Shown one piece after another: positions 44,218 to 54,287 of a DNA stretch of 64,000 nucleotides. A program made the position numbers and the translations under genes. This DNA is from Kitasatospora kifunensis (lineage in GTDB: Bacteria > Actinomycetota > Actinomycetes > Streptomycetales > Streptomycetaceae), in assembly GCF_014203855.1 (NCBI RefSeq), contig NZ_JACHJV010000001.1, forward strand, positions 2,232,001 to 2,296,000, in the 5' to 3' direction. Below the pieces are notes generated by a model. The model saw nothing but the letters and a program-made list of their open reading frames with translations. It did not search any database and had not been told where the DNA came from. Numbering within the stretch: position 1 is the first letter of the stretch; each line of letters opens with the position of its first letter.

Positions 44218-45579
44218 TCAGAGCACCTGCAGGTTCTTCCGCAACTCGAACGGCGTGACCTCGGAGCGGTACTCCTCCCACTCCTGGCGCTTGTTGCGCA
44301 GGAAGAAGTCGAAGACGTGCTCGCCCAGGGTCTCCGCGACCAGTTCGCTGCGCTGCATCAGGTCGATGGCCTCGCCGAGGTTCTGCGGCATCGGTTGGAT
44401 GCCCATGGCGCGGCGCTCGGCGTCGGACAGCGCCCAGACGTCGTCGTCGGCGCCGGGGGGCAGCTCGTAGCCCTCCTCGATGCCCTTGAGGCCCGCCGCG
44501 AGGGTGACCGCGTAGGCGAGGTAGGGGTTGCAGCCGGTGTCCAGCGAGCGGACCTCGACCCGGGTGGAGCCCTGCTTGCCGGGCTTGTACATCGGGACCC
44601 GGATCAGCGCCGAGCGGTTGTTGTGGCCCCAGCAGATGTACGAGGGGGCCTCGCCGCCCGCGCCCGCGGTGCGCTGCGAACCGCCCCAGATCCGCTTGTA
44701 CGAGTTGACCCACTGGTTGGTCACGGCGGCGGTCTCGGCGGCGTGCTTCAGCAGGCCCGCGATGAAGGAGCGGCCGACCTTGGAGAGCTGGTACTCGGCG
44801 CCCGACTCGTGGAAGGCGTTGCGGTCGCCCTCGAAGAGCGAGAGATGGGTGTGCATGCCCGAGCCCGGGTGCTCGGAGAAGGGCTTGGGCATGAAGCTGG
44901 CGTGCACGCCCTGCTCCAGCGCCACCTCCTTCATCACCAGGCGGAAGGTCATGATGTTGTCGGCGGTGGAGAGCGCGTCGGCGTACCGCAGGTCGATCTC
45001 CTGCTGCCCCGGGGCGCCCTCGTGGTGCGAGAACTCCACCGAGATGCCCATCGACTCCAGCATCGTGATCGCCTGCCGGCGGAAGTCGTGGCCCACCCCG
45101 CGCGGGGTGTGGTCGAAGTAGCCCGACTGGTCGGCCGGCTGGGGCGCGGTGCCGTCCCCCGGGAGGTTCTTGAGCAGGAAGAACTCGATCTCGGGGTGGG
45201 TGTAGAAGGTGAATCCCTGAGCGGAGGCCTTCTCCAGGGTGCGCTTGAGCACGAAGCGCGGGTCGGCGAAGGAGGGCGAGCCGTCGGGCATCAGGATGTC
45301 GCAGAACATCCGCGCGGTGCCGGGGACCTCGGAGCGCCAGGGCAGTATCTGGAACGTGGTCGGGTCCGGCTTGGCGATCATGTCCGACTCGTAGACCCGG
45401 GCGAAGCCCTCGATCGCCGACCCGTCGAAGCCGATCCCCTCGTCGAAGGCCTGTTCCAGCTCCGCCGGAGCCACCGCCACCGATTTGAGGAAGCCGAGCA
45501 CATCGGTGAACCACAGCCGGACGAACCGGATGTCACGCTCTTCGAGCGTACGAAGCACGAACTCCTGCTGCTTGCCCAT
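44218..45579 (-). CDS. glnA2: Glutamine-synthetase-like gamma-glutamylpolyamine synthetase GlnA2
   Basis: 453-residue GS-fold protein. It has FDGSAIEGF, HPEIEFFLL, the ATP-binding MPKPFSEHPGSGMHTHLSLF and NNRSALIRVPMY, but differs from GlnA at the substrate loops. At the place of the GlnA adenylylation Tyr it reads DDDVWALSD with no Tyr, so GlnE should not modify it. Position and sequence match the streptomycete GlnA2 next to nadE, which in S. coelicolor gamma-glutamylates polyamines rather than making glutamine. It is divergent from nadE. Confidence 0.88.
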   Translation of the reverse strand: MGKQQEFVLRTLEERDIRFVRLWFTDVLGFLKSVAVAPAELEQAFDEGIGFDGSAIEGFARVYESDMIAKPDPTTFQILPWRSEVPGTARMFCDILMPDGSPSFADPRFVLKRTLEKASAQGFTFYTHPEIEFFLLKNLPGDGTAPQPADQSGYFDHTPRGVGHDFRRQAITMLESMGISVEFSHHEGAPGQQEIDLRYADALSTADNIMTFRLVMKEVALEQGVHASFMPKPFSEHPGSGMHTHLSLFEGDRNAFHESGAEYQLSKVGRSFIAGLLKHAAETAAVTNQWVNSYKRIWGGSQRTAGAGGEAPSYICWGHNNRSALIRVPMYKPGKQGSTRVEVRSLDTGCNPYLAYAVTLAAGLKGIEEGYELPPGADDDVWALSDAERRAMGIQPMPQNLGEAIDLMQRSELVAETLGEHVFDFFLRNKRQEWEEYRSEVTPFELRKNLQVL

Positions 45580-45797
45580 GGGGACAGTCTCACCTCTGCT
45601 CTTTACGTTCGTGTTACGCAAACACCCACCCACGAGCACCCCTCGGTGGGACGTGCGAACGACTACTCCCCATCATTCCGGATTCCCGCGCCCCGGGAGC
45701 ACCCAGGTGGCTGGAACAGCTCGAGAACGGCACTCGAACGACTCGAACGGGTTGGCCGCACCCCCCATAGCGTCAGAACGACGATTACACTGGCCTC

Positions 45798-47525
45798 ATG
45801 CCGAATCTCCGTCTCGCACTGGCCCAGTTCGACCCCTCCGTCGGGGACATCGCGCGCAACGGCGACGAGGTCGTGCGCTGGAGCAGGCGCGCGGCCGAGC
45901 GCGGGGCACGGCTGGTCGCCTTTCCCGAGATGGCGCTGACCGGGTACCCGGTCGAGGACCTGGCACTGCGGACCTCGTTCGTCGAGGCCTCGCGGGCCGC
46001 CCTGGTGGAGCTGGCCGGGCGGCTGGCCGCCGAGGGGCTGGGCGGGCTGCCGGTGGTGGTGGGGTACCTCGGGCGCGCGCAGGCGACCGGGTCGCCGCAG
46101 AACTGCGCGGCGGTGCTGTACGGCGGCGAGGTGGCGACCCGCTTCGCCAAGCACTTCCTGCCCAACTACGGCGTCTTCGACGAGTACCGGTACTTCGAGC
46201 CGGGCGACCAGCTGCCGGTGCTGCGGGTGGACGGCGTGGACGTGGCGCTGGCGATCTGCGAGGACATCTGGCAGGAGGGCGGCCGGGTGGCCGCCGCCGG
46301 GCAGGCCGGGGCCGGGCTGCTGCTGGTGGTCAACGGCTCGCCGTACGAGCGGAACAAGGACGATCAGCGACTCGAACTGGTCCGGCGCCGGGCCGCCGAG
46401 GCGGGCTGCGCGCTGGCCTACCTGAACATGGTGGGCGGCCAGGACGAGCTGGTCTTCGACGGCGACTCGCTGGTGGTGGACGCGGACGGCCAAGTACTGG
46501 CCCGCGCACCGCAGTTCGAGGAGAGCCTGCTGGTGGTCGACCTGGAGCTGCCGACGGCGAGCGTGACCGCGGCGGCAGGCTCGCGGTTCGGCGACGGCCT
46601 GCGGCTGGTCCACACCGACCTGGGCGGCGAGCCGCGGCCGCGCCCCGCGCAGCCGGCGGGCGAGATCGCGCCCGGGCTCACCGACGAGGCGGAGATCTAC
46701 GCCGCGCTGGTCACCGGGACCCGGGCGTACGTGCGCAAGAACGGCTTCACGTCGGTGCTGATCGGCCTGTCCGGCGGGATCGACTCGGCGTTGGTGGCGG
46801 CGATCGCGGTGGACGCGATCGGGGCACAGAACGTGACCTGCGTCTCGATGCCGAGCCAGTACTCCTCGCAGCACTCCAAGGACGACGCGGCGGAACTGGC
46901 CCGGCGGACCGGGCTGCACTTCAGGACCGTCTCGATCGCGCCGATGTTCGACGCCTACATGGCCTCGCTCGGGCTCACCGGGCTGGCCGAGGAGAACCTG
47001 CAGTCCCGGCTGCGCGGCACGCTGCTGATGGCGATCTCCAACCAGGAGGGCCACCTCGTGCTGGCCCCGGGCAACAAGAGCGAGCTGGCGGTCGGCTACT
47101 CCACGCTCTACGGCGACTCGGTGGGCGCCTTCGGCCCGATCAAGGACGTCTACAAGACGCTGATCTTCCAGCTGGCCAGGTGGCGCAACGAGGTGGCGGT
47201 GGAGCGCGGCGAGGTGCCGCCGATCCCGGAGAACACCATCCTCAAGCCGCCGAGCGCGGAGCTGCGCCCCGACCAGGTGGACAGCGACTCGCTGCCCGAC
47301 TACGACCTGCTGGACTCGATCCTGGACGCCTACGTCGAGGGCGACCAGGGGCGCGACGCGATCGTGGCGCGGGGCTTCGAGGCGGCCGTGGTGGACCGGG
47401 TGGTGCGGTTGGTGGACACCGCCGAGTACAAGCGGCGGCAGTACCCGCCGGGCCCGAAGATCTCGCCCAAGGGCTTCGGGCGGGACCGCCGACTGCCCAT
47501 CACCAACGGCTGGCGCCGCGGGTGA
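45798..47525 (+). CDS. nadE: Glutamine-dependent NAD+ synthetase
   Basis: 575-residue two-domain enzyme. The N-terminal nitrilase-fold glutaminase has Glu44 (FPEMAL), Lys118 (KHFLPNYGVFDEYR) and Cys154 (AICEDIW), the catalytic triad that releases ammonia. The C-terminal synthetase has the ATP-pyrophosphatase loop SGGIDSALVAAIA, SMPSQYSS and GNKSELAVGYSTLYGDSVG. It amidates nicotinate adenine dinucleotide to NAD+. ATG 45798 starts directly at the nitrilase fold. It is divergent from glnA2. Confidence 0.96.
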   Translation: MPNLRLALAQFDPSVGDIARNGDEVVRWSRRAAERGARLVAFPEMALTGYPVEDLALRTSFVEASRAALVELAGRLAAEGLGGLPVVVGYLGRAQATGSPQNCAAVLYGGEVATRFAKHFLPNYGVFDEYRYFEPGDQLPVLRVDGVDVALAICEDIWQEGGRVAAAGQAGAGLLLVVNGSPYERNKDDQRLELVRRRAAEAGCALAYLNMVGGQDELVFDGDSLVVDADGQVLARAPQFEESLLVVDLELPTASVTAAAGSRFGDGLRLVHTDLGGEPRPRPAQPAGEIAPGLTDEAEIYAALVTGTRAYVRKNGFTSVLIGLSGGIDSALVAAIAVDAIGAQNVTCVSMPSQYSSQHSKDDAAELARRTGLHFRTVSIAPMFDAYMASLGLTGLAEENLQSRLRGTLLMAISNQEGHLVLAPGNKSELAVGYSTLYGDSVGAFGPIKDVYKTLIFQLARWRNEVAVERGEVPPIPENTILKPPSAELRPDQVDSDSLPDYDLLDSILDAYVEGDQGRDAIVARGFEAAVVDRVVRLVDTAEYKRRQYPPGPKISPKGFGRDRRLPITNGWRRG

Positions 47526-47526
47526 T

Positions 47527-47559
47527 GAGGGTGGGTCAGCCGACGGCTGACCCACCCTC
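47527..47559. terminator. Terminator between nadE and the EEP gene
   Basis: 15-bp perfect stem (GAGGGTGGGTCAGCC / GGCTGACCCACCCTC) with a 3-base loop. It lies directly after the nadE stop and before the end of the convergent gene. Confidence 0.82.
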
Positions 47560-47575
47560 TCGTTCGTCGTCGGCT

Positions 47576-48583
47576 TCAGCGGTTGTAGCGGTATTCGGCG
47601 GCGATCGCCCGGTGGTCGCTGCCGTCGGCCGGCAGCACCCAGGAGTCGGTGGGCTTCATCCCGCGGCTCATGATCTGGTCGATCCGCGCCATCGGGAACT
47701 GCGCGGGCCAGCTGAAACCGAAGCCGGAGCCCGCCGAGCCCTGGGCCGAGCGCAGCTGCGAGGTGACCGGGGCCAGGCTGCGGTCGTTCATGGTGCCGTT
47801 CAGGTCGCCGAGCAGCAGCACCTTGCCCAGCGGCTCGGCCTGGATCGCGTCACCCAGCGCCTGCGCGCTGAAGTCGCGTTGGTCCGCTGTGAAGCCGGCG
47901 TCGAACTTGACCCGGACCGAGGGCAGGTGCGCGACGTAGACGGCGAGCGGGCCCTTGGGGGTGGCCAACTGGGCGCGGAAGGCGCGGGTCCAGCCGATCT
48001 TGATGTCCACCACCCGGGTGTCGCTGATCGGGTACTTGGACCAGAGGCCGACCGTGCCCTCGACCGTGTGGTACGGGTAGTTGGCCGCGAGCCCGCTGGT
48101 GTAGGCGGGCAGCGCCGCGCCGGTCAGCTCCTCCAGCGCGACGATCTGCGCGCCCGAGCCGTTGACCAGCCGCACGGTGCTCTGCGGGTCGCGGTTGTCG
48201 GCGTCGACGTTGTGGGTGAGCACGGTGAAGTCCCCCGTGCCGCTGCTCTTGTCGCTGAACTGCCCGCCGAAGAGCACCGTCCACAGCACGGCCGGCAGCA
48301 GCAGCGCGACCAGCGCGGTGGCCGAGCGTCGCAGCAGCGCGGCCACCAGCAGGACCGGGACGGCCAGCCCCAGCCAGGGCAGGAAGGTCTCCAGCAGGCT
48401 GCCGAGATTGCCGACCGAGTTGGGCAGCTCCCCGTGGAAGCCGAACAGCACCGAGACCAGCAGGGCCAGCGCGGCGATCAACCAGCCCCGCCGCCAGGTG
48501 GAGCTGCCCCGGCGGTCCCGACGCCAGTCGAGTATCCAGGGTCGCCGCCCGGCGTCATTCCATGCCTGGCCGGCCTGCGTCAT
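47576..48583 (-). CDS. Membrane-anchored endonuclease/exonuclease/phosphatase-family protein
   Basis: 335 residues. A basic N-terminus and three transmembrane helices (WLIAALALLVSVLFGF, FLPWLGLAVPVLLVAALL, ALVALLLPAVLWTVLF) precede an extracytoplasmic EEP domain. Its motifs are LTHNVDADN, VALEELTG, LLLGDLNGTMND and DGSDHRAIAAEY, which provide the metal-binding Glu/Asp and the catalytic His. Similar streptomycete proteins are predicted membrane phosphatases or nucleases; the substrate is unknown. ATG 48583 is chosen over longer starts. Confidence 0.88.
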   Translation of the reverse strand: MTQAGQAWNDAGRRPWILDWRRDRRGSSTWRRGWLIAALALLVSVLFGFHGELPNSVGNLGSLLETFLPWLGLAVPVLLVAALLRRSATALVALLLPAVLWTVLFGGQFSDKSSGTGDFTVLTHNVDADNRDPQSTVRLVNGSGAQIVALEELTGAALPAYTSGLAANYPYHTVEGTVGLWSKYPISDTRVVDIKIGWTRAFRAQLATPKGPLAVYVAHLPSVRVKFDAGFTADQRDFSAQALGDAIQAEPLGKVLLLGDLNGTMNDRSLAPVTSQLRSAQGSAGSGFGFSWPAQFPMARIDQIMSRGMKPTDSWVLPADGSDHRAIAAEYRYNR

Positions 48584-48758
48584 GCGGTGACCCCTTACTG
48601 GTCGTGGGTGCGTTGTCCCGGCTGTACCGGACCAGGACCGCCCGGTAGCGGGCGGTCCACGAGGGTCCGTTACGAATCCCGAAATATGGGATATTCGGCT
48701 CAGCCTATGCCGAGACAGACGCACCACGACGCAGCGCGGGTTCCACCGCCGGACCCTC

Positions 48759-49436
48759 TTAGGCCGCGCCGACCCGGTGAGCCTGGCCACGCAGGCCCTG
48801 CAGCAGGGAGTCCACGATGGTGGCCGGCAGCTGCGGATCGTCCAGCGGCGAGTCGTCCCAGACCACCGCGCGCAGCAGCATCGGGCCGATCAGCATCTCG
48901 CAGAGCAGCTCGCTGTCCAGATCCCCGCGGAACTCCCCGGCCGCCACGCCGCGCTCCACCACCTGGCGCATGATCTCCCGGCGGCGCAGCACCACCTGCT
49001 CGTAGTAGGTCTCCTTGAGCGCGGGCATCGAGTGCATCTGGTCGAGCACCACCCGCAGCACCCAGCGTGAGCGCTTGGCCAGCCCGCGCCGACGCATGAA
49101 GTCCAGGATCACCACCAGGTCGTCCCTGGCGCTGGTGCCGGGCAGCGGCGGCTCCGGCTCCTCCAGCCGGACCAGCACGTCGACCAGCAACGCCTCCTTG
49201 TTGGCCCAGCGGCGGTAGATGGTCGCCTTGCCCACGCCCGCGGCCTGCGCGATGCGCTCGATGGTGAGCTCCGCCAGCGTGCCGCCCTCGGTCATCAGCC
49301 GCTCCACGGCAGCGAAGATCGCCTGCTCGGCGGCCTCGGAGCGGGGCCGTCCCCGCCGCGGCGGCACGCACAGCGGCGCCGCGGCGGGGACGGTGATGGT
49401 GGCCTGACGGTCCGTGTCCATGAGCCCATTGTCCAT
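48759..49436 (-). CDS. TetR-family regulator
   Basis: 225 residues. The N-terminal helix-turn-helix (about 24-75) reads GRPRSEAAEQAIFAAVERL then LTIERIAQAAGVGKATIYRRWANKEALL. The C-terminal ligand domain is of the TetR_C type (DDLVVILDFMRRRG ... LCEMLIGPMLLRAVV). It starts eight bases after the MFS stop codon, so the two form one transcript and TetR probably represses the pump. ATG 49421 is an alternative start. Confidence 0.92.
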   Translation of the reverse strand: MDNGLMDTDRQATITVPAAAPLCVPPRRGRPRSEAAEQAIFAAVERLMTEGGTLAELTIERIAQAAGVGKATIYRRWANKEALLVDVLVRLEEPEPPLPGTSARDDLVVILDFMRRRGLAKRSRWVLRVVLDQMHSMPALKETYYEQVVLRRREIMRQVVERGVAAGEFRGDLDSELLCEMLIGPMLLRAVVWDDSPLDDPQLPATIVDSLLQGLRGQAHRVGAA

Positions 49437-49444
49437 CGCGAGAC

Positions 49445-51070
49445 TCAGGCCTTGGTCGATTCAACGACCGGCACGGCCTGCGGGTTCGCAGCGTCGGCGG
49501 GTCCGGCACCCTGGCCGTGACCTGGGGCGGCGACCTTGCCGGGCAGGAAGAACCAGGCCAGCAGCGCCCCGATCAGGGTGACCCCGGCGGACAGGCTCGC
49601 CACCACGTGCATCGCGTGGATGAACGAGTCGTAGGCGGGCTGGACCAGCACCGTGCCCTTGGCGCCCATGCTCCCGGCGACCCCCAAGGTGGCCTCCACC
49701 GACTCGCCGGCCTTGTCGCGCAGGGCCTGCGGCAGCGCCGTGAGCTTGTCCGCGATGCCGTCGCGGTAGCTGGTGGAGAGCACCGCGCCGAGCACCGCGA
49801 CGCCGAGCGAGCCGCCCACCTGACGGAAGGTGTTGTTGATCGCCGAGCCCGCGCCGGCCTTCTCCCGGGGCAGCGAGCCCATGATCGCCACGGTCACCGG
49901 CGGCATCACGTGCGCCATGCCGGCGCCCATGATGAAGCCGATCACCTCCAGCACCCAGATCGGGGTGCTCTGGCCGAGCAGCAGGTAGCCGAGGAAGGCG
50001 AGCGCGATCAGGCCCATGCCACCGGCGCAGGTGGCGCGCACGCCGAGCTTGTCGACCACCAGACGAGCGCGCGGCGCGAAGATCAGCTGGGCGCAGGCCA
50101 GCGGCAGCATCAGCGCGCCGGAGGCCAGCGGGCTGTAGCCGCGCACGCTCTGGGTGTAGAAGACGCCGAAGAAGGAGACGCCCATCAGCGCGAAGAAGAC
50201 CAGCCCGACCACGGTCACCGAGGTGGAGAACGCCTTGTTGCGGAACCAGCTGACGTTCAGCGCCGGGTGCGTGACCCGCTTCTCGTAGACCACGAAGGCG
50301 GCCAGCGCGAGCGCCCCGACCAGCACCGGCACCCAGGCCTCGGGAGCGGTGAAGTCGGCCAGCTCGCCGCCCTTGATGATGCCGTAGATCAACGCGACCA
50401 GGCCGACGATCGACAGCAGCACGCCGACCGGGTCGAGCTTGCCCGGGTTGGGGTCGCGGGAGTCGGGGACCAGCAGGAACATCGCGACCAGCGCCACCAC
50501 GACGATCGGGACGTTGACCAGGAAGACCGAGCCCCACCAGAAGTGCTCGATCAGCAGGCCGCCGGTGATCGGGCCGATCGCGATCGCCAGGCCCACCGCG
50601 CCGGCCCAGATCCCGATCGCCTTGGGCTGCTCGTGCCGCTCGAAGACGTTCATGATGATCGCCAGCGTGGCGGGCATCACGAAGGCACCACCCAGGCCCA
50701 TCACCGCGCGGTAGGTGATCAGCTCGCCCGGGCTGGAGGCCAGCGCCGAGAGCAGCGAGCCGACGCCGAAGACCAGCATGCCGCCCAGCAGGGCCTTCTT
50801 GCGCCCGAACCGGTCACCGAGCAGGCCGGAGGTGAAGAGCAGCCCGGCGAAGACCAGGGTGTAGGAGTTGATCGCCCACTCGAGGTCGCTCTGCGAGGCG
50901 CCCAGGCCCACGGGCGCCGGGGTAGCGATGGTCTTCATCGCGACGTTGAGGATCGAGTTGTCGAGGACGACGACGAGCAGCGCCAGGATCAGCGTGCCGA
51001 GGATCGCCCACCGGCGGCGGTGGATTGCTTCCGGCACGCGTGGCGCGGAGCCGGCTACTGCGGTGGTCAT
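49445..51070 (-). CDS. DHA2-family drug:H+ antiporter (MFS)
   Basis: 541 residues with 14 predicted transmembrane helices. Signatures are [14 protein letters not shown] (motif D), [15 protein letters not shown] (motif A) and [30 protein letters not shown] (motif C, split here by helix). This fits the EmrB/QacA DHA2 group of multidrug exporters in the plasma membrane. It lies upstream of its probable TetR regulator, with dyad operators before the start. ATG 51070. Confidence 0.93.
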   Translation of the reverse strand: MTTAVAGSAPRVPEAIHRRRWAILGTLILALLVVVLDNSILNVAMKTIATPAPVGLGASQSDLEWAINSYTLVFAGLLFTSGLLGDRFGRKKALLGGMLVFGVGSLLSALASSPGELITYRAVMGLGGAFVMPATLAIIMNVFERHEQPKAIGIWAGAVGLAIAIGPITGGLLIEHFWWGSVFLVNVPIVVVALVAMFLLVPDSRDPNPGKLDPVGVLLSIVGLVALIYGIIKGGELADFTAPEAWVPVLVGALALAAFVVYEKRVTHPALNVSWFRNKAFSTSVTVVGLVFFALMGVSFFGVFYTQSVRGYSPLASGALMLPLACAQLIFAPRARLVVDKLGVRATCAGGMGLIALAFLGYLLLGQSTPIWVLEVIGFIMGAGMAHVMPPVTVAIMGSLPREKAGAGSAINNTFRQVGGSLGVAVLGAVLSTSYRDGIADKLTALPQALRDKAGESVEATLGVAGSMGAKGTVLVQPAYDSFIHAMHVVASLSAGVTLIGALLAWFFLPGKVAAPGHGQGAGPADAANPQAVPVVESTKA

Positions 51071-51146
51071 ACGTCTGTCCCGTTCCGTACGGAGGTGTGC
51101 GGCGTGCTGGCGCGGAGCCGGCCGGAGCCGCCGGGCGGAGACCGAT

Positions 51147-51215
51147 CGAGACGGACGCGTCTCGAAATCCCCCGACCTTGACTGTATCCCCTTTTGCGAT
51201 ACGAGACGTACTCGT
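51147..51215. promoter_or_regulatory. Candidate TetR operators upstream of the MFS gene
   Basis: Two dyads share the half-site CGAGAC: CGAGACG-n4-CGTCTCG (51147-51164) and ACGAGACGTACTCGT (51201-51215), the second in an A/T-rich stretch likely to hold a promoter. They lie 77-145 bases before the pump gene and before panB on the other strand. Confidence 0.45.
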
Positions 51216-51344
51216 TTTGTTGAGGCGGCGCGGTGCCATCCGGAACCCCGGCTCTTTGCGCCGCGCCCGGGCCGTGCAAGCATGGAGGAGATCCGGGGAC
51301 GCCGTACGGCGCCACGAGACCACAACCCTTCAGGAGCCTGTTCC

Positions 51345-52280
51345 ATGAACGCTTCTCAGCTTCCGCCTGCCCAGACACAGACAGACCCGACGCAGACGGA
51401 CCCGACACCTGCCGACCCGACGCCGAGCGCCGAGCGCCCTGCCGGGTCCGGGGGGCACTCCCTCTACGGCGGGGTCACCAACCGCCGGGTCACCGTCCGG
51501 GACCTGGCCGCCGCCAAGCAGCGCGGGGAGCGGTGGGCGATGCTCACCGCCTACGACGCCCTGACGGCCGGAGTCTTCGACGAGGCCGGGATCCCGGTCC
51601 TGCTCGTCGGCGACTCGGCGGGCAACTGCCACCTCGGCTACCAGACCACCGTCCCGGTGACCATGGACGAGATGGTGATGCTCAGCGCCGCGGTGGTGCG
51701 CGGCACCGAGCGCGCGATGATCATCGGCGACCTGCCGTTCGGCTCCTACCAGGAGTCCCCCGCCCAGGGCCTGCGCAACGCCGCCCGGCTGATGAAGGAG
51801 GCCGGGGTTGGCGCGGTCAAGCTCGAGGGCGGCGAGCGCAGCGCGCACACCATCGAGCTGCTGGTCGACGCCGGTGTGCCGGTGATGGCGCACATCGGCC
51901 TGACCCCGCAGTCGGTGCACGCGCTCGGCGGCTATCCGGTGCAGGGCCGCGGCGAGGAGGCGGCGCACAAGCTGCAGCGCGACGCCAAGGCCGTGCAGGA
52001 GGCCGGCGCCTTCGCGGTGGTCCTCGAGGCGGTGCCGGCCGAGCTGGCCGCGCACGTCACCGAGTCGCTGGCGGTGCCGACCGTGGGCATCGGCGCCGGT
52101 GTCGGCTGCGACGCCCAGGTGCTGGTCTGGACCGACATGGCCGGCATGACGGCGGGCCGGGTGCCGAAGTTCGTCAAGCAGTACGCCAACCTGCGCAGCG
52201 TGCTGGGCGACGCCGCCCGCGAGTTCGCCGCCGACGTGCTCGGCGGCAGCTTCCCGGCCCCTGAGCACACCTTCAAGTAG
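51345..52280 (+). CDS. panB: 3-methyl-2-oxobutanoate hydroxymethyltransferase
   Basis: 311-residue TIM-barrel enzyme for the first step of pantothenate synthesis: ketopantoate from ketoisovalerate and methylene-tetrahydrofolate. After a 37-residue Thr/Pro/Gln/Asp-rich N-terminal extension come [30 protein letters not shown] with the metal-binding Asp, [28 protein letters not shown] and VLEAVP. ATG 51345 has AGGAG upstream. It is divergent from the MFS/TetR transcript. Confidence 0.95.
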   Translation: MNASQLPPAQTQTDPTQTDPTPADPTPSAERPAGSGGHSLYGGVTNRRVTVRDLAAAKQRGERWAMLTAYDALTAGVFDEAGIPVLLVGDSAGNCHLGYQTTVPVTMDEMVMLSAAVVRGTERAMIIGDLPFGSYQESPAQGLRNAARLMKEAGVGAVKLEGGERSAHTIELLVDAGVPVMAHIGLTPQSVHALGGYPVQGRGEEAAHKLQRDAKAVQEAGAFAVVLEAVPAELAAHVTESLAVPTVGIGAGVGCDAQVLVWTDMAGMTAGRVPKFVKQYANLRSVLGDAAREFAADVLGGSFPAPEHTFK

Positions 52281-52291
52281 TTCCTCCCTCC

Positions 52292-52350
52292 TCGCTGTCA
52301 GCCCCCTGACTCCTCGGCCCGACGGCCGCTCGTCAGGGGGCTGACAGCGA
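52292..52350 (+). terminator. Terminator after panB
   Basis: 19-bp perfect stem (TCGCTGTCAGCCCCCTGAC and its complement) with a 21-base loop that folds again (CGGCC/GGCCG). It begins 12 bases past the panB stop. Confidence 0.75.
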
Positions 52351-52411
52351 GCCGACGGTGGTGACAGCGAGCTGAGGGCGGGCTGGCAGTGGCGGCGGAC
52401 AGTCTTGAGCC

Positions 52412-53455
52412 ATGACACCGACCGCCACCGCCCCGAACCACCTGGGGCATCTCACCTCGATCCCCCGCGACAGCCGGCCAGGCGCCGTGGAAGCCCGCGG
52501 AATCGTCAAGCGCTTCGGCGGTCCGTCGGGAACGACCGCCCTGGACGGCGTCGACCTGACGGTCCGCCAGGGCACCGTGCTCGGCGTGCTCGGCCCCAAC
52601 GGGGCCGGCAAGACCACGCTGATCCGCGTCCTGTCCACGCTCATCACGCCGGACGCCGGCACCGCCACCGTCGGCGGCTTCGACGTGCGGCGCCAGCCCA
52701 AGCAACTGCGCCGCACCATCGGCCTCACCGGGCAGTACGCCTCGGTGGACGAACTGCTCTCCGGCTACGAGAACCTCTACCTGATCGGCCGGCTGCTCGA
52801 CCTCTCCCGCAAGGACGCCAGGGCCCGCGCGAGTGAGCTGCTGGAGCGCTTCTCGCTCACCGAGGCGGCCCGGCGCGAGGCCAAGACCTACTCCGGCGGG
52901 ATGCGCCGCCGGCTCGACCTGGCCGCCAGCATGATCGGCCGCCCGCAGGTGCTCTTCCTGGACGAGCCCACCACCGGCCTGGACCCGCGCACCCGCAACG
53001 AGGTCTGGTCGGAGGTCCGGCGGATGGTGGCGGAGGGCGCCACCGTGCTGCTCACCACCCAGTACATGGAGGAGGCCGAGCAGTTGGCCACCGACCTGAC
53101 CGTGATCGACCGCGGCCGGGTGATCGCCAACGGCACGGTGGCCGGGCTCAAGGAGCAGGTCGGCGGGCGGACCCTGCGCATCCACCCCGCCCACCCCGGT
53201 GAACTCGCCGAGATGGCCCGCTGCCTGACCGAGGCCGGCATCGCCGTCGGCGCCATCGACGATGCCGACGATACCGGGCGCGAGCTGCTCACCGTGCCGA
53301 TCGGCGAGGACGCGCAGCTGACCGCCGTGATCGGCGTGCTCGGCACCCGCGGCTTCGCCATCGCGGGCATCGACACCGAAGTGCCCAGTCTGGACGAGGT
53401 GTTCCTCGCCATCACCGGTAGCCCGTCCGCCGACACCGAGGAGAGCCAGCGATGA
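52412..53455 (+). CDS. ABC exporter ATPase, DrrA-like
   Basis: 347 residues. It has Walker A GPNGAGKTTL, the signature YSGGMRRRLDLA, Walker B VLFLDEPTTGLDP and the switch His replaced by Gln (LLTTQYMEEAEQL), normal for the DrrA group. A C-terminal domain of about 100 residues ends in VPSLDEVFLAITG. It energises export of hydrophobic antibiotics or lipids with the permease encoded next. The genes overlap by 4 bases (ATGA). Confidence 0.93.
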   Translation: MTPTATAPNHLGHLTSIPRDSRPGAVEARGIVKRFGGPSGTTALDGVDLTVRQGTVLGVLGPNGAGKTTLIRVLSTLITPDAGTATVGGFDVRRQPKQLRRTIGLTGQYASVDELLSGYENLYLIGRLLDLSRKDARARASELLERFSLTEAARREAKTYSGGMRRRLDLAASMIGRPQVLFLDEPTTGLDPRTRNEVWSEVRRMVAEGATVLLTTQYMEEAEQLATDLTVIDRGRVIANGTVAGLKEQVGGRTLRIHPAHPGELAEMARCLTEAGIAVGAIDDADDTGRELLTVPIGEDAQLTAVIGVLGTRGFAIAGIDTEVPSLDEVFLAITGSPSADTEESQR

Positions 53456-54276
53456 CCACCGCGACCACCGCACTGCCGCGCCCCGCCGTCCGCCCCAGCA
53501 CCAGCGGCCGGATCGGCCCGCGCGACCACCTGCGCCACATCGGCGCACTGACCCGCCGCAACCTGATGCGGATCAAGGCCGACCCCGAGTCGATGTTCGA
53601 CGCGATCCTGATACCGATCATCTTCACGCTGCTCTTCGTCTACGTCTTCGGCGGCGCGGTCTCCGGCAACCAGCAGGCCTACAAGCAGTACCTGATCCCC
53701 GGGCTGCTCGGCAGCACCGGACTCAACCTGGCGATGGCGGTGGGCACCGGCCTCAACAGCGACCTGGCGACCGGGGTGATGGACCGGTTCCGCACCCTGC
53801 CGATCGCCCGCTCCTCGGTGCTGGTCGGCAAGATGGTGGCCGAGGCGCTGCGCGGACTGCTCTCCTTCTGCATCCTGATCGGCTTCGCCCTGATCCTCGG
53901 GTTCCAGCTGAAGGCCGGTGTGCTGGGCGCGTTGGAGGCGATCGGGCTCTCGCTGGCCTTCGCGATGTCGCTGGTCTGGATCTCGATGCTGCTGGGTCTG
54001 ACGGCACGCAGCCCCCAGGCCGTCCAGGGGCTCGGCATGCTGGTGATCATGCCGCTGCAGTTCGGCAGCTCGATCTTCGCACCGACCAGCACCATGCCCG
54101 GCTGGCTGCGCGCCTTCACCCGCTACAACCCGCTGTCCAACCTGGCCGACGCCAACCGCAGCCTGATGAACGGCGGTCCGCTGACCCACTCGGTGACCAT
54201 GGTGCTGCTCTGGTCGGTGGGCCTGACCGCGATCACCGCGCCGCTGGCGGTGGCCCGGTTCCGCAAGCGGGTCTAG
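53452..54276 (+). CDS. ABC-2 type exporter permease, DrrB-like
   Basis: 274 residues with six membrane helices. It begins with LTRRNLMRIKADPESMFDAIL, followed by IIFTLLFVYVFGGAV, and the ABC-2 signature region is near GLMVIMPLQFGSSIFAP-type sequence (LGMLVIMPLQFGSSIFAP). It ends with NPLSNLADANRSLMNGG. Partner of the DrrA-like ATPase, in the same operon with a 4-base overlap. The cargo is unknown. Confidence 0.92.
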   Translation: MTTATTALPRPAVRPSTSGRIGPRDHLRHIGALTRRNLMRIKADPESMFDAILIPIIFTLLFVYVFGGAVSGNQQAYKQYLIPGLLGSTGLNLAMAVGTGLNSDLATGVMDRFRTLPIARSSVLVGKMVAEALRGLLSFCILIGFALILGFQLKAGVLGALEAIGLSLAFAMSLVWISMLLGLTARSPQAVQGLGMLVIMPLQFGSSIFAPTSTMPGWLRAFTRYNPLSNLADANRSLMNGGPLTHSVTMVLLWSVGLTAITAPLAVARFRKRV

Positions 54277-54287
54277 ACGGGAAAGCG

